Positions 44,161 to 53,214 of a stretch of 64,000 bases of DNA are shown piece by piece; the stretch's first letter is position 1; every line of letters begins with the position of its first letter. Made by a program: the position numbers and the translations under genes. The notes below the pieces were generated by a model. That model searched no databases. It was not told the DNA's origin and saw only the letters and a list, made by a program, of their open reading frames with translations. The stretch comes from 2-01-FULL-50-23 sp964509695 (GTDB lineage Bacteria; Patescibacteriota; Microgenomatia; UBA1400; MFAQ01): assembly GCA_964509695.1 (NCBI GenBank), contig CAZDXN010000001.1, positions 67,750 to 131,749 on the forward strand. The letters are read 5' to 3'.

Positions 44161-45180
44161 ATGACAAGAAAGAATAAAGTCGCTTTTATTACCGGAATCA
44201 CCGGCCAAGATGGTTCTTATCTAGCCGAATTTTTGTTGGACAAGAATTACACGGTCTACGGTTTACTTCGTCGAAAAAGTAAACCCGATTACGGCAACGT
44301 TTCCCATATCCGCAATCAGATAAACTTCATTTTTGGTGACCTGGCTGATCCTGCATGTCTTTCAATGTATCTGGCCAAAATTATGCCCGATGAAATCTAT
44401 AATCTCGGCGCCCAGTCTCACGTCCACGAATCGTGGCTGCAACCGTTGGCGACTGCCGATCAGACCGGACTTGGGGCCTTACGCATTTTCGAATCCGTCA
44501 GAAATGTCTGCCCGAAGACCCGCGTCTACCAAGCCAGTACCAGCGAACTTTTTGGTGAAACCAAGATCTCCCCCCAAGATGAGAACACCCCCATTTCTCC
44601 AGCCAATCCTTATGCCGCAGCCAAGGCCCTCGCCCATTTTGACGCCCGAATCTACCGAAAATCATTCAATTTATTTATTTCAACCGGAATTCTCTTTAAC
44701 CACGAAAGTCCCAGAAGAAGTCCAGATTTTGTGACGAGAAAAGTCAGTCTGGCCGTCGCCTCGATTAAATTGGGACTAAAAAGTCACCAAATCCCTTTGG
44801 GGCAGGGAGGGGAGCCGGTGGTGAATTCGGCCGGAAAACTCGAGCTGGGGAACCTGGACTCGGTTCGGGACTGGGGTTTTGCCGGCGATTACGTCGAGTC
44901 AATGTGGAAAATCCTGCAGTACAAAAACCCTGACGATTTTGTCATTGCCACCGGCAAGGGTCACACCATCAAGGACTTATGTCAGGTCGCCTTCAACTAC
45001 GTAGGTCTCGATTGGAAAGATTATGTCGTCAGCAATCCAAAGTGGGTCAGGCCAACAGAGACCGGACCCTTGATCGGAAATGCCGGCAAAGCCAAAAAAC
45101 TACTCAACTGGAAGCCAAAAACAAGTTTCAAGCAATTGATCGAAATGATGGTCGAGTCCGACCTTTCTCTTTTACGCTAA
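44161..45180 (+). CDS. gmd: GDP-mannose 4,6-dehydratase
   Basis: A 339-aa extended SDR. TGITGQDGSYLAEFLL is the signature N-terminus of GMD, with GLLRRKSK, EIYNLGAQSHVHESW, a STSELFGE segment with the catalytic Ser/Thr and Glu, and NPYAAAKALAH as YxxxK. NHESPRRSPDFVTRK is diagnostic. It makes GDP-4-keto-6-deoxymannose, the precursor of GDP-fucose, GDP-rhamnose or GDP-perosamine. No second-step reductase or aminotransferase is recognisable nearby. Confidence 0.93.
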   Translation: MTRKNKVAFITGITGQDGSYLAEFLLDKNYTVYGLLRRKSKPDYGNVSHIRNQINFIFGDLADPACLSMYLAKIMPDEIYNLGAQSHVHESWLQPLATADQTGLGALRIFESVRNVCPKTRVYQASTSELFGETKISPQDENTPISPANPYAAAKALAHFDARIYRKSFNLFISTGILFNHESPRRSPDFVTRKVSLAVASIKLGLKSHQIPLGQGGEPVVNSAGKLELGNLDSVRDWGFAGDYVESMWKILQYKNPDDFVIATGKGHTIKDLCQVAFNYVGLDWKDYVVSNPKWVRPTETGPLIGNAGKAKKLLNWKPKTSFKQLIEMMVESDLSLLR

Positions 45181-45242
45181 ACTCTTTTGGTTACAGTTTA
45201 CACTTAACTATAAACTATGAATTAGGATATTATTGATTGTCG

Positions 45243-45248
45243 TATAAT
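45243..45248 (+). promoter_or_regulatory. Putative -10 box of hicBA, leaderless
   Basis: Perfect TATAAT followed by 6 nt and the ATG at 45255. No convincing -35 box. Confidence 0.55.
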
Positions 45249-45254
45249 ACACTC

Positions 45255-45515
45255 ATGGTAAACAAAAAAGGAAATATAAAAAGAAAGAAAATTCTCCAGT
45301 ATTATGCCGTCTTTCAAGAGGAAGATGACGGTGGTTTTTCTGTTTGGGTGCCATCACTACCAGGTTGTTGTTCCCAAGGGGACACTCTGGAGGGGGCTAC
45401 AAACAACATTCGTGAGGCAATCGAACTTTATCTAGAAGAAACTCCTAACAAAAAGTATCCCAGTGAAGTTCGCCAGAAACAGTTTCTTGTCCCCATCAGG
45501 GTATCTTATGCCTAA
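45255..45515 (+). CDS. hicB: HicB-family antitoxin
   Basis: An 86-aa protein with the HicB/UPF0150 partial RNase H-like fold: YYAVFQEEDDGGFSVWVPSLPGCCSQGDTLE fits the family (quoted elements: DDGGFSVWVPSLPGC and GDTLEGATNNIREAI). No C-terminal DNA-binding helix-turn-helix is visible, so it is the short form. Start ATG 45255 is set by the TATAAT box 6 nt upstream. Antitoxin first, toxin second. Confidence 0.86.
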   Translation: MVNKKGNIKRKKILQYYAVFQEEDDGGFSVWVPSLPGCCSQGDTLEGATNNIREAIELYLEETPNKKYPSEVRQKQFLVPIRVSYA

Positions 45516-45738
45516 ATTGCCTCAAATCTCCGCAAATCAACTTCTTCGAGCACTTCAGAAGATTGGTTTCAGGACAGTCTCACAAAAGGGGAGCCATATT
45601 AAATTACACAGAACAATTAACAAGCGCATTCAGACGATAATTGTTCCCAACCACAAATCAATCCGCAAGGGAACGCTCAAGAATGGAATTCTTAACCAGA
45701 TTCCTATTTCGGTCAATGAGTTTCTCAAGCTTCTCTAG
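45508..45738 (+). CDS. hicA: HicA-family mRNA interferase toxin
   Basis: A 76-aa double-stranded RNA-binding-like toxin. LLRALQKIGFRTVSQKGSH holds the conserved GSH with the catalytic His, followed by IKLHR and IIVPNHKSIRKGTL, which is diagnostic. Start ATG 45508 overlaps the hicB stop by 8 nt, so translation is coupled. Confidence 0.88.
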   Translation: MPKLPQISANQLLRALQKIGFRTVSQKGSHIKLHRTINKRIQTIIVPNHKSIRKGTLKNGILNQIPISVNEFLKLL

Positions 45739-45752
45739 ATCCGAATTTTCGA

Positions 45753-45758
45753 TAGAAT
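45753..45758 (+). promoter_or_regulatory. Putative -10 box of the flippase operon, leaderless
   Basis: TAGAAT followed by 6 nt and GTG 45765. The -35 region is not recognisable. Confidence 0.45.
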
Positions 45759-45764
45759 AGAACT

Positions 45765-47003
45765 GTGGACAAAGCCAAACGATTATTAATATCCCAAACC
45801 ACCAGAGATACTCTCATTAGTTTCACGGGCTTAGTCACGATCGCCGTTGCCGGTATGATTTTTACCGTCATCACCGCTCGGGCCTTGGACCCCGCCTTGT
45901 TTGGCGTCTTTTCTGCTCTCAACGCCCTCGTCGGCCTCCTCTCCAGTCTGGGGGACCTCGGCATCTCCTCGGCCCTAGTTAATTTCATTCCCAAGTTCCC
46001 CAACCGCCGCAATATTCTTATCTCAGTTACCTTCTGGTTTCAAATTACCGTCACCTCGGTTCTGACGTTACTTCTGATTTCCGCCGGGCTGGTACACAAC
46101 CTCATTGTGCCCGGATCCGAAACAGGCCACTTTGTCATTATAGGATTTCTTACCGGTTTCTATATTCTTCAGGGGTTTGCTCTAGGAATATTTAACGCCG
46201 AAAAGAAGTTTTTCCAAGCCTCATTTATTCAGGGATTTGATTCTGTTTTGAAGTTGACTATCACCGCCGCCATCTTTTTTGGCGGTCATCTCAACATCGA
46301 ACTGGCTCTCCTCGCCAACCTGATCTCCTGCGCCCTGTCTTTGGTCTATGGTTTTTACGGTGAGTTTCGAAACATCCGACCCATATTTCCGAGAGAACAA
46401 ATGGCCGAAATCTTCCGGTTCTCCAAATGGATCGCTCTCTCACGCACTTTTAGCGTCATGATCTCCCGGGTTGATATTCTGCTTCTCAACTTGCTCGCCG
46501 GAGGCTTTCAGGCCGGCATTTTCTCTGCCGCCAGCCGGATCAGCCTTCTTTTTGTCCTCCTTGTCAGCAGCATCGGTTCTGTCACCGCCCCCCGGTTTTC
46601 CTCGTTCATCAATAAGAGCGACATAAAGAAATACCTAGGCAAAGTCGCAATTCTTGTCGGTGGAGTTAGTCTCTTGATGATCATCACCATTATCTTTGCC
46701 GATCCGATTGTCAAACTAGTCTTTGGCTCAAAATATATCCAATCAATTTCCATTTTCCAGGCTCTAACCTTGGCTATGATCCCCTTCCTTCTTGGGGTAA
46801 TAACCACCACTCCGCTTATCTATTCCCTAAACCAGCCAAAGTTTACTTCCCGCATCACCATCCTCCAAGTCTTGATAATTATTGGTCTTGATCTGGTTTT
46901 GATACCCCGATTCCAAGCGCTTGGACCCGTCATCTCTTTGGGTATTGCCAACACAATCACCCTGATCCTCTCCGGCTGGAAGCTATACTCACTCCTGAAA
47001 TGA
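45765..47003 (+). CDS. Oligosaccharide flippase (Wzx-like, MOP superfamily)
   Basis: A 412-aa polytopic protein with about 12 TM segments and a GTG start. FTGLVTIAVAGMIFTVITARALDP is the typical first helix (key elements: TARALDPALFGVFSAL and LGDLGISSALVNFIP). It would move lipid-linked oligosaccharide from the inner to the outer face of the membrane. It is the only flippase recognised in the window and opens a four-gene unit. Confidence 0.88.
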   Translation: MDKAKRLLISQTTRDTLISFTGLVTIAVAGMIFTVITARALDPALFGVFSALNALVGLLSSLGDLGISSALVNFIPKFPNRRNILISVTFWFQITVTSVLTLLLISAGLVHNLIVPGSETGHFVIIGFLTGFYILQGFALGIFNAEKKFFQASFIQGFDSVLKLTITAAIFFGGHLNIELALLANLISCALSLVYGFYGEFRNIRPIFPREQMAEIFRFSKWIALSRTFSVMISRVDILLLNLLAGGFQAGIFSAASRISLLFVLLVSSIGSVTAPRFSSFINKSDIKKYLGKVAILVGGVSLLMIITIIFADPIVKLVFGSKYIQSISIFQALTLAMIPFLLGVITTTPLIYSLNQPKFTSRITILQVLIIIGLDLVLIPRFQALGPVISLGIANTITLILSGWKLYSLLK

Positions 47004-47827
47004 AAAAAGATCGAATAGTTGTCCATTGTCTCCTTGCCAACGACGAACGCTTTGTCTGGTATGCCATCAACTCCGTTCTCCCTTTTGTCGATAGAATAAT
47101 GATTTGGGACACGGGCTCGACCGATAGAACCGTTGCCATCATCAAATCAATCAGGTCCAAAAAAATCGAATTCGTTGAAAAGGGACGAGTAGATGCTGAA
47201 ATGCATACCAAGATGCGCGATCAAATGCTCCAAGAAACCAATAAGACGAAATACGACTGGCTTCTGATTCTCGATGGCGACGAAATCTGGCCGGAGACAA
47301 TGTTCCAAAAAATGCTAACCGAAGCAGAAAAAAAGAAACCAATTGCCGTGGTCGTAAAGACAGTCAACTTTGTCGGAGATATTTACCACCGGACCCCAGA
47401 GTCTGCCGGCCGTTACCGTTTCGGCGACAAGATCGGCCATTATAATCTCCGCTTGATCAATCTTCGCTCTCCCAAGCTTCACGTCGCCGGACCGCATGGC
47501 CAGCAAACCTACTTCACCGGCCAGACGCCTCTGCAAGATCTTCCGGAAGACGAATTGCTTTCCCTCGAAAATGTTTATTATTTCCACGCCACCCACCTTC
47601 CGCGTTCGAGAAACGACCACGCCACCCTGAAGCGATCATTCAAAAGAAAATACGAACTGGGTCAAGCAATTCCAAAGGGCCAACTTCCGGAAATATTTTT
47701 TAATCACCCAAATATCATTATCGATGTCACCCAACCTATGAACTTCTATATTTTTATATGGTGTCTATTTAATACAATTCCCCGAAGAATAAAGAGATTA
47801 ATTGTTCCACCGAAATATGGCTACTAA
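47000..47827 (+). CDS. Family 2 glycosyltransferase
   Basis: A 275-aa GT2. VHCLLANDERFVWYAINS, IMIWDTGSTDRTV and LLILDGDEIWP give the nucleotide site and DxD motif. HATHLPRSRNDHATLKRS near residue 200 is like the C-terminal part of glycan-chain GT2 enzymes with a His-rich acceptor side. Overlaps the flippase gene by 4 nt. Confidence 0.83.
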   Translation: MKKDRIVVHCLLANDERFVWYAINSVLPFVDRIMIWDTGSTDRTVAIIKSIRSKKIEFVEKGRVDAEMHTKMRDQMLQETNKTKYDWLLILDGDEIWPETMFQKMLTEAEKKKPIAVVVKTVNFVGDIYHRTPESAGRYRFGDKIGHYNLRLINLRSPKLHVAGPHGQQTYFTGQTPLQDLPEDELLSLENVYYFHATHLPRSRNDHATLKRSFKRKYELGQAIPKGQLPEIFFNHPNIIIDVTQPMNFYIFIWCLFNTIPRRIKRLIVPPKYGY

Positions 47828-47828
47828 T

Positions 47829-49310
47829 ATGACTAGAAAGAAAAAGATTATTGTCTCGGTCTTTGTCTTCGTGCTCGCGCTTTTTCCCAGACTTTTCGAA
47901 ATTCATAAAACTCCCATCTTTGGCGACGAAGTCACCTGGACTGTCTGGGGTAAAGAACTAGTGTACTCCGTTATCAAAGGAAACCTAAACAGTTATTCAC
48001 AGCATGCATGGTACAACGATCAAAAAGAAGGTCACGACATCGGACTTCCCCTTAACTGGTTTATTGGAGCAGGCAACATTATTTTAACGGATGAAAGCAA
48101 ATTCGGTCTCGGCCTTGTTTCCCCCATCATCGCTTCTCGAGTCATCAACATTACCATTGCCTCATTGACTCCCGTTGCTATTTTTTTGATCGGGGGCCAG
48201 CTTGTTACTCCAATCGCTGCGTTTATGGCCGCCGTCCTCTATTCCTTAACTCCGACAATCATCGGAGTTGACCGCTGGGTTTTTCAAGATAGCATGCAAA
48301 CATTGTTAACCTTCATTGCCATCGGATTATTTATCGCCTACACCCAAAAGAGACGGTTTTCGGTTGTTCCGGGATTATTTTTAGGACTTGCTTTTCTCAC
48401 AAAACCAACCGGTGCTCTGCCTATTATTCCTTGGTTAGTTTTGGTTATTTCTCAAAAAGAACGTCGGTTCGTTATCAAAATGATTATTGCAAATACGATT
48501 TCATCCCTAGGGGCCGTGTTAATTATCTGGCCAGAATCTTGGAGGAGGCCAGTAATTTCTATTTTTGAATACATATGGAAGATCATTCATCTTCCCGGCG
48601 ATGAACTGCTAAGTTTCTATTTTGGTAAAAGCTCTCTCGACCCCGGACCAACCTTTTATCTTTTTCAGTTTGTCGCCAGACTTCCTGAGGTTATCATATT
48701 TCTTTTTACTCTCGCAGTAGTTACCTCCGTCAGACCACTCAAGAAGATTGGGTTATCGGCTATTGCGGTTGGTATTTCATGCCTTTTCTACCTTGCCTTT
48801 CTATCGTTTCTACCATTCAAAGTAGGTTTTCGATATCTCTTGCCGATTCTTCCGTGGATATATCTGCTAATAGGCAATTTTATCAACAAACAAAAAACTC
48901 TAAATCAATATGTTATCTTCACGGCAACACTAGTTCTATTGGTTATTACCGATGTCCATTTTCACCCAGATTATATCGTGTACTATAATAGGTTAGTGGG
49001 CGGACCCGGCAACGCAGTCAAATATGACACTGTTCCCTCCTGTTATGCTTCTAAATCCGGACTAAAGTATCTCAACGACAACCGCATCCACGGCACAATT
49101 TATATCGCCGGCTGTTCCGCCGGTGAGCCTTACTATAACTCGGGCAGAACTTTCACAAAAAATTACACAGAAGCAGACATCATTATTCTCGGCACGGATG
49201 TCCGTCAAGAAGATCCGAGCATGTTAGAAAAAGTTCTTAACGGGAAACATCATATTTATGAGATTATCATTAAAGAATCACCTGTTGGCGAAATATGGTT
49301 AAAAAATTAA
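47829..49310 (+). CDS. GT-C family membrane glycosyltransferase (PMT/ArnT-like)
   Basis: A 493-aa protein from ATG 47829, one nt after the previous stop; ATG 47817 is an alternative adding four residues. KTPIFGDEVTWTVWG after the first TM carries the GDE catalytic acids. DRWVFQDSMQTLLTF and LAFLTKPTGALPIIPW are typical ArnT-like segments. About 11 TM segments and a C-terminal soluble region of about 110 residues. Overlaps the next gene by 16 nt. Confidence 0.8.
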   Translation: MTRKKKIIVSVFVFVLALFPRLFEIHKTPIFGDEVTWTVWGKELVYSVIKGNLNSYSQHAWYNDQKEGHDIGLPLNWFIGAGNIILTDESKFGLGLVSPIIASRVINITIASLTPVAIFLIGGQLVTPIAAFMAAVLYSLTPTIIGVDRWVFQDSMQTLLTFIAIGLFIAYTQKRRFSVVPGLFLGLAFLTKPTGALPIIPWLVLVISQKERRFVIKMIIANTISSLGAVLIIWPESWRRPVISIFEYIWKIIHLPGDELLSFYFGKSSLDPGPTFYLFQFVARLPEVIIFLFTLAVVTSVRPLKKIGLSAIAVGISCLFYLAFLSFLPFKVGFRYLLPILPWIYLLIGNFINKQKTLNQYVIFTATLVLLVITDVHFHPDYIVYYNRLVGGPGNAVKYDTVPSCYASKSGLKYLNDNRIHGTIYIAGCSAGEPYYNSGRTFTKNYTEADIIILGTDVRQEDPSMLEKVLNGKHHIYEIIIKESPVGEIWLKN

Positions 49311-49912
49311 CCGGCTATATTTCAAAACTTTGGTTGAGATCGGCCTCTCTATTTGACCCGGTACAATATTTTTTTAATGGTGAGTTTTGGGAAGAATTTC
49401 TGAAAAGATTCGGTCAAGAAGCCAAAGGAAAAATCGTTGACCTCGCCTGCGGCACAGGGGTGTTGAGGAGCCGTGTCTCCCCCAAAAGTTATCTGGGAGT
49501 AGATATTAACCCTGATTTTATCGCCCACGCCAAAAGGACCGCCCGTGACCACAAGACGAGGTTTCTGGTTGGAGACATAACCAGATACAAAATATCTAAC
49601 GATCCGGATACCGTCTTTTTTATCAGCGCCGCCCACCACCTTGCAGATGGTCAACTTAGCCAGCTAACAAAACTACTGAAAAATACAAACATAAGAACAT
49701 TCATTTTGGTCGATGGCCGACCGCGGGGAATTTTTTCACCGGTCTTAAAATTCTTGGACGTCAAATTCGGTGGGGGAGAGTGTTTTCGTAGCCCCGAAGA
49801 GATCGTTGCTTTAGTCAAACCAAACCTGACAGTCATCAAGAGCGGAGAGTTCACCGCTCGTTTTTCTTTTTATTCCTATCCTTATCTGATTGCCACAGCC
49901 ACCAAACCCTGA
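49295..49912 (+). CDS. Class I SAM-dependent methyltransferase
   Basis: A 205-aa enzyme. Motif I IVDLACGTGVLRSRV, the acidic strand YLGVDINPDFI, then TVFFISAAHHLADG. It lacks the usual FD..... motif wording but keeps the fold order. Its 3' end overlaps a convergent methyltransferase gene by 31 nt. Confidence 0.78.
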   Translation: MVKKLTGYISKLWLRSASLFDPVQYFFNGEFWEEFLKRFGQEAKGKIVDLACGTGVLRSRVSPKSYLGVDINPDFIAHAKRTARDHKTRFLVGDITRYKISNDPDTVFFISAAHHLADGQLSQLTKLLKNTNIRTFILVDGRPRGIFSPVLKFLDVKFGGGECFRSPEEIVALVKPNLTVIKSGEFTARFSFYSYPYLIATATKP

Positions 49913-50607
49913 CCCATACCCATCCGAAATCCTTTCAAAATCATTCCGCCTTCCAGATTTAGGATCCAAGTTAACAGTTGGTTTAGCTTCGGATTAACTG
50001 TCACTACCGATGTCGAGACCTTTTGTCCGCCAACTCTTTCAAAGAAAATTTTGATTAAACTGAGGAAAAAAATAGGCGAGTGGACAAAAGTAATTAGCTG
50101 TAATTTCAAACCCGACCTGGCAATCTTGGCGATCAATTCCTGTCTACCGTATCGTCTGGCAGTATGGACGTGCCGATCGTGGGCGGACACCAAAAACCTA
50201 TTAGCCGGAACCCGAAGGACGAGTACTCCTCCGGGTTTTAACACTCGCCTAATTTCTTTTAATGCAAAGAGATCGTCCTCGATTTGCTTGTGGTAAATCA
50301 CATCCACACAAGTAACGACGTCGAATTGATTATCGGCAAACGGGATCTTCTCCACTGACCCCAATTTAACTGCTACCTTTCTTTTCTTGGCAAATTTTAT
50401 TGCCTCCGGACTGGCATCGATCGCCTCGACAGCACCAATATCGGTTAGTATTTGGGCCAGTCCGCCGGTGCCGCAGCCCACATCCAAAATATCAGGTCTC
50501 TTTTTGGCAAACTTGCGAATCAGGCCGATTATCAGATTGTGGGTCGAAACATAGAAAAAATGCTTCTCTTCATTTTGATAGATGTTTTTATACTCTGAAA
50601 GCTCCAT
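49882..50607 (-). CDS. Class I SAM-dependent methyltransferase (UbiG-like)
   Basis: A 241-aa enzyme with ILDVGCGTGGLAQIL, VEAIDASPEAI, FDVVTCVDVIYHKQ and RRVLKPGGVLVLRVP. RHVHTARRYGRQEL near residue 150 is common in methyltransferases of glycan loci next to GT2 genes. Last gene of a three-gene minus-strand unit; it touches the GT2 stop by one base. Confidence 0.85.
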   Translation of the reverse strand: MELSEYKNIYQNEEKHFFYVSTHNLIIGLIRKFAKKRPDILDVGCGTGGLAQILTDIGAVEAIDASPEAIKFAKKRKVAVKLGSVEKIPFADNQFDVVTCVDVIYHKQIEDDLFALKEIRRVLKPGGVLVLRVPANRFLVSAHDRHVHTARRYGRQELIAKIARSGLKLQLITFVHSPIFFLSLIKIFFERVGGQKVSTSVVTVNPKLNQLLTWILNLEGGMILKGFRMGMGQGLVAVAIR

Positions 50608-51338
50608 TATGCTTCACTGGTTCTGCCAATAATCATCAGCTTCCACCAAAGTTTTGAAAGTTCAGAAAAAGTAGCCATCAATCGATCGAGTCGAAAAAAT
50701 TGAGACTGGCCGTAAATCCTTGGATAGTGATGAACCGAAACCTGGCGGAACTTTGCCCCCGCCCTTTGAGCTTTCTTCACCAGCTCCACACAGATAGAGC
50801 CACTATTGCTTGAAAGAGATAATTTCTCGATGACGCTTCGGCGGATCAGGCGAAAATCGCAGTCAACATCAAAGATCGGTAGCAAGAAAAACCAACGCAT
50901 ACACAAAGCATAGAAGTTGCCCACGATCACCCGATAGGCAAAATCCTGTCTCTCCATTTTGATACCATTTACAAAATTGACGTCCTTGGTCATCAACGAA
51001 TACAAGAGCGGCAACTCCGTCACATCGTACTGGCCATCCCCATCAGTATAAAAAATCAAGTCATACCGGGCATTCTTGAAACCATCCTTTAATGCCCCGC
51101 CATATCCTTGATTTTTTTTATGAAATATTGGGCGAAACGTTTCAGGATATTTTTCTAGATAATCTTTCAGAACCTGCTGACTACCGTCACTACTGCCATC
51201 ATCGATCACAATCACCTCGTATTCACTTACCAAATCCCCCAGTGTCTCGTGGGCATCATCAATCAGCCTTCCGATTGAATGGCTGTCGTTGTAGCAAGGA
51301 AAGAAGACGGAAATGCTCGGCAACGGACTTTTTTTCAT
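50607..51338 (-). CDS. Family 2 glycosyltransferase (polyprenyl-phosphate sugar synthase-like)
   Basis: A 243-aa GT2 with SVFFPCYNDSHSI, VIDDGSSDGS, KNQGYGGALKDGF and FYTDGDGQYD. These match the dolichol-phosphate mannose synthase group. DFRLIRRSVIEKL and VHHYPRIYGQSQFF are also family segments. One hydrophobic stretch only, so peripheral to the membrane. It probably makes a polyprenyl-phosphate sugar used by a GT-C enzyme. Confidence 0.86.
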   Translation of the reverse strand: MKKSPLPSISVFFPCYNDSHSIGRLIDDAHETLGDLVSEYEVIVIDDGSSDGSQQVLKDYLEKYPETFRPIFHKKNQGYGGALKDGFKNARYDLIFYTDGDGQYDVTELPLLYSLMTKDVNFVNGIKMERQDFAYRVIVGNFYALCMRWFFLLPIFDVDCDFRLIRRSVIEKLSLSSNSGSICVELVKKAQRAGAKFRQVSVHHYPRIYGQSQFFRLDRLMATFSELSKLWWKLMIIGRTSEA

Positions 51339-52033
51339 TTAGATAAGGAATATTTTACAACAGTCCAAATTGCCATTAGGCCATCTCTCCAGCTAATTTT
51401 CTTTCCCTCAGCATAACTTCGGCCGGCATAGCTGACACCAACCTCATAAATCCGAAAACCCTTCTTGGCGACTTTTACTGTGAATTCCGGGTCAAAGCTA
51501 AACCCCTTTTCTTTCAGATTTATGTTCTCAATCACCTCTCTCGTAAAAGCCTTATAGCCCGTTTCAATATCGGTTAAATTCAGATTGGTAAAGGCATCGC
51601 CAATGAAAGTAATCAATTTGTTGGCCACATAATGCCAAAAATACATCACCCGGTGTGGACCAGAACCAACAAATCGGGATCCGAAGACGACATCGGCTCT
51701 CCCATCAAGGATCGGGGAAAGAAGCGCCTTTATATCAGACGGATCGTATTCAAGATCAGCGTCCTGAATTACCCCAATGTCACCCGTCATTTTTTGCAGC
51801 CCCGTAATCACACTCGCCCCCTTTCCCTCATTTGTTTCGTGCCTCAAGACTATCACCCGCTTATCTTTTATCTTGGAAATTTCCCTGGCCGATCTGTCTG
51901 TAGAACCATCGTCAATCACAATCACCTCTGTATTTATCCCCGCAATCCGAAGCGCCAACACTCTCTTTAACGACTTGCCCACCGTCTTTTCTTCGTTGAA
52001 AACCGGCATGATTATCGATAGCTTCTTAGGCAT
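51335..52033 (-). CDS. Family 2 glycosyltransferase (polyprenyl-phosphate glucose/mannose synthase-like)
   Basis: A 232-aa GT2. SIIMPVFNEEKTVG, VIDDGSTDRS, NEGKGASVITGL and VIQDADLEYDP are all hallmarks, with GSRFVGSGPHRV and TDIETGYKAF following. Matches bacterial DPM1/DPG synthase proteins almost end to end. First gene of the minus-strand unit; next gene overlaps by 4 nt. A TATAAT box 7 nt upstream predicts a leaderless start. Confidence 0.88.
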   Translation of the reverse strand: MPKKLSIIMPVFNEEKTVGKSLKRVLALRIAGINTEVIVIDDGSTDRSAREISKIKDKRVIVLRHETNEGKGASVITGLQKMTGDIGVIQDADLEYDPSDIKALLSPILDGRADVVFGSRFVGSGPHRVMYFWHYVANKLITFIGDAFTNLNLTDIETGYKAFTREVIENINLKEKGFSFDPEFTVKVAKKGFRIYEVGVSYAGRSYAEGKKISWRDGLMAIWTVVKYSLSK

Positions 52034-52040
52034 ATCCGCT

Positions 52041-52046
52041 ATTATA
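52041..52046 (-). promoter_or_regulatory. Putative -10 box of the 52033-49882 unit, leaderless
   Basis: Perfect TATAAT on the minus strand, 7 nt before ATG 52033. The plus strand of the same AT box reads TATTAT (52040-52045) and may serve the divergent gene at 52067, whose ATG is 21 nt away. Confidence 0.55.
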
Positions 52047-52066
52047 TAGGTGAACTACCAAAACAA

Positions 52067-53206
52067 ATGAAAAAGGTTCTTATCCTCCTCCTACTGGCCA
52101 TTTCTTCTCTTTACCTGATATTCTCGCTAAAAACTAACGTTTTTTTCTCTCAGGATGATTTTTCAGTTTTGGCCTATTTCAAATCCCATTCCACTATCGC
52201 CATGATCAGGCAATTTCTCCTGTCTGGCGATCTCTGGGGTTTTCACAAAATCATTGGTTACCTGAATCTCCGACTCCTGTATTCGTTCTTTGGAGTCAAT
52301 CCCGTATTCTACATTATCAATAACCAGATCATCCACTCCGCCAATGTAGTTTTATTATTTCTTGTATTGAACATTCTTTCAAAAGACAATTTGAAGTCTT
52401 TTTTCTTCGCCATCGTCTTCAACTCGCTCTATTTATTCTATTTCTCCAACATTCACGAATATCTAGTCACGTTTCTCAGCCTTCTCTCTATTTATCTCTA
52501 TCTGGACTCGCGCCACCGCCTCTCTCTGGTCATTTTTCTGCTGGCTCTATTGACCAAAGAGATCGCCCTTGGCCTACCCCTAATTCTTTTATCCATCAAC
52601 TACTTCCAAAACAAAAAGACGACCTCACTGATGCCGTTTTACATCTTGGCTCTCTTTTATCTAATCTTTCAACTAGGCTTTATCTTCGCCAAAACAGCCG
52701 GGAATCCAGACGGTCCCTACGCCACCACCTTCCATTTAGCCTCACTTTGGAGAAACTTCCTCTTTTATATCCCGCTGCCCTGGTTGACTGTCTTCACCGC
52801 CGCTCTTATCTTTTCGGTCAGAAAAAGAACTTTCCCCCTTTTTATCTTTGCCATTCTTACCCTCGCCCCGGCCCTGATTCTGAAGAATCGTCATGAGGGC
52901 TATTATTTTTACCTCCCCTTGGCCTATTTTTGTATCTTTCTTGGCCTCACCCTTCCCAAGTTCAGCCGGACCTCTCTGACTATCTATGCCGCGGTCTTCC
53001 TCCTCCTCGGCGGCAGGAAACTTCTTCCCCCAATCGCCCATCAGGAATTTATCAATTGGCAAAAGGACTCAATTCAAAGCGCGCTCGAATCTATCACCGC
53101 AGGGAAACTTCCTGATAATGACAAATTGGAAAGAGATGCCAAACTAATGATAGAAACCGATACCTTTGACTTGTTTCTACCAAAAGTCCCTCCCGCGGTA
53201 TACTAA
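52067..53206 (+). CDS. GT-C family membrane glycosyltransferase (PMT-like)
   Basis: A 379-aa protein with about nine TM segments. FFSQDDFSVLAYF after the first TM provides the acid pair. LALLTKEIALGLPLILLS is shared with the 40460 protein. It is shorter than its relatives, with a soluble tail of only about 60 residues. It starts an eight-gene plus-strand unit that runs to 61126. Confidence 0.72.
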   Translation: MKKVLILLLLAISSLYLIFSLKTNVFFSQDDFSVLAYFKSHSTIAMIRQFLLSGDLWGFHKIIGYLNLRLLYSFFGVNPVFYIINNQIIHSANVVLLFLVLNILSKDNLKSFFFAIVFNSLYLFYFSNIHEYLVTFLSLLSIYLYLDSRHRLSLVIFLLALLTKEIALGLPLILLSINYFQNKKTTSLMPFYILALFYLIFQLGFIFAKTAGNPDGPYATTFHLASLWRNFLFYIPLPWLTVFTAALIFSVRKRTFPLFIFAILTLAPALILKNRHEGYYFYLPLAYFCIFLGLTLPKFSRTSLTIYAAVFLLLGGRKLLPPIAHQEFINWQKDSIQSALESITAGKLPDNDKLERDAKLMIETDTFDLFLPKVPPAVY

Positions 53207-53214
53207 GCTTGCCC

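Noticed and set aside
52742..53062. Minus-strand open frame rich in Lys, Glu and Gly
   Set aside because: Composition is the mirror of hydrophobic plus-strand TM codons; antisense artefact.
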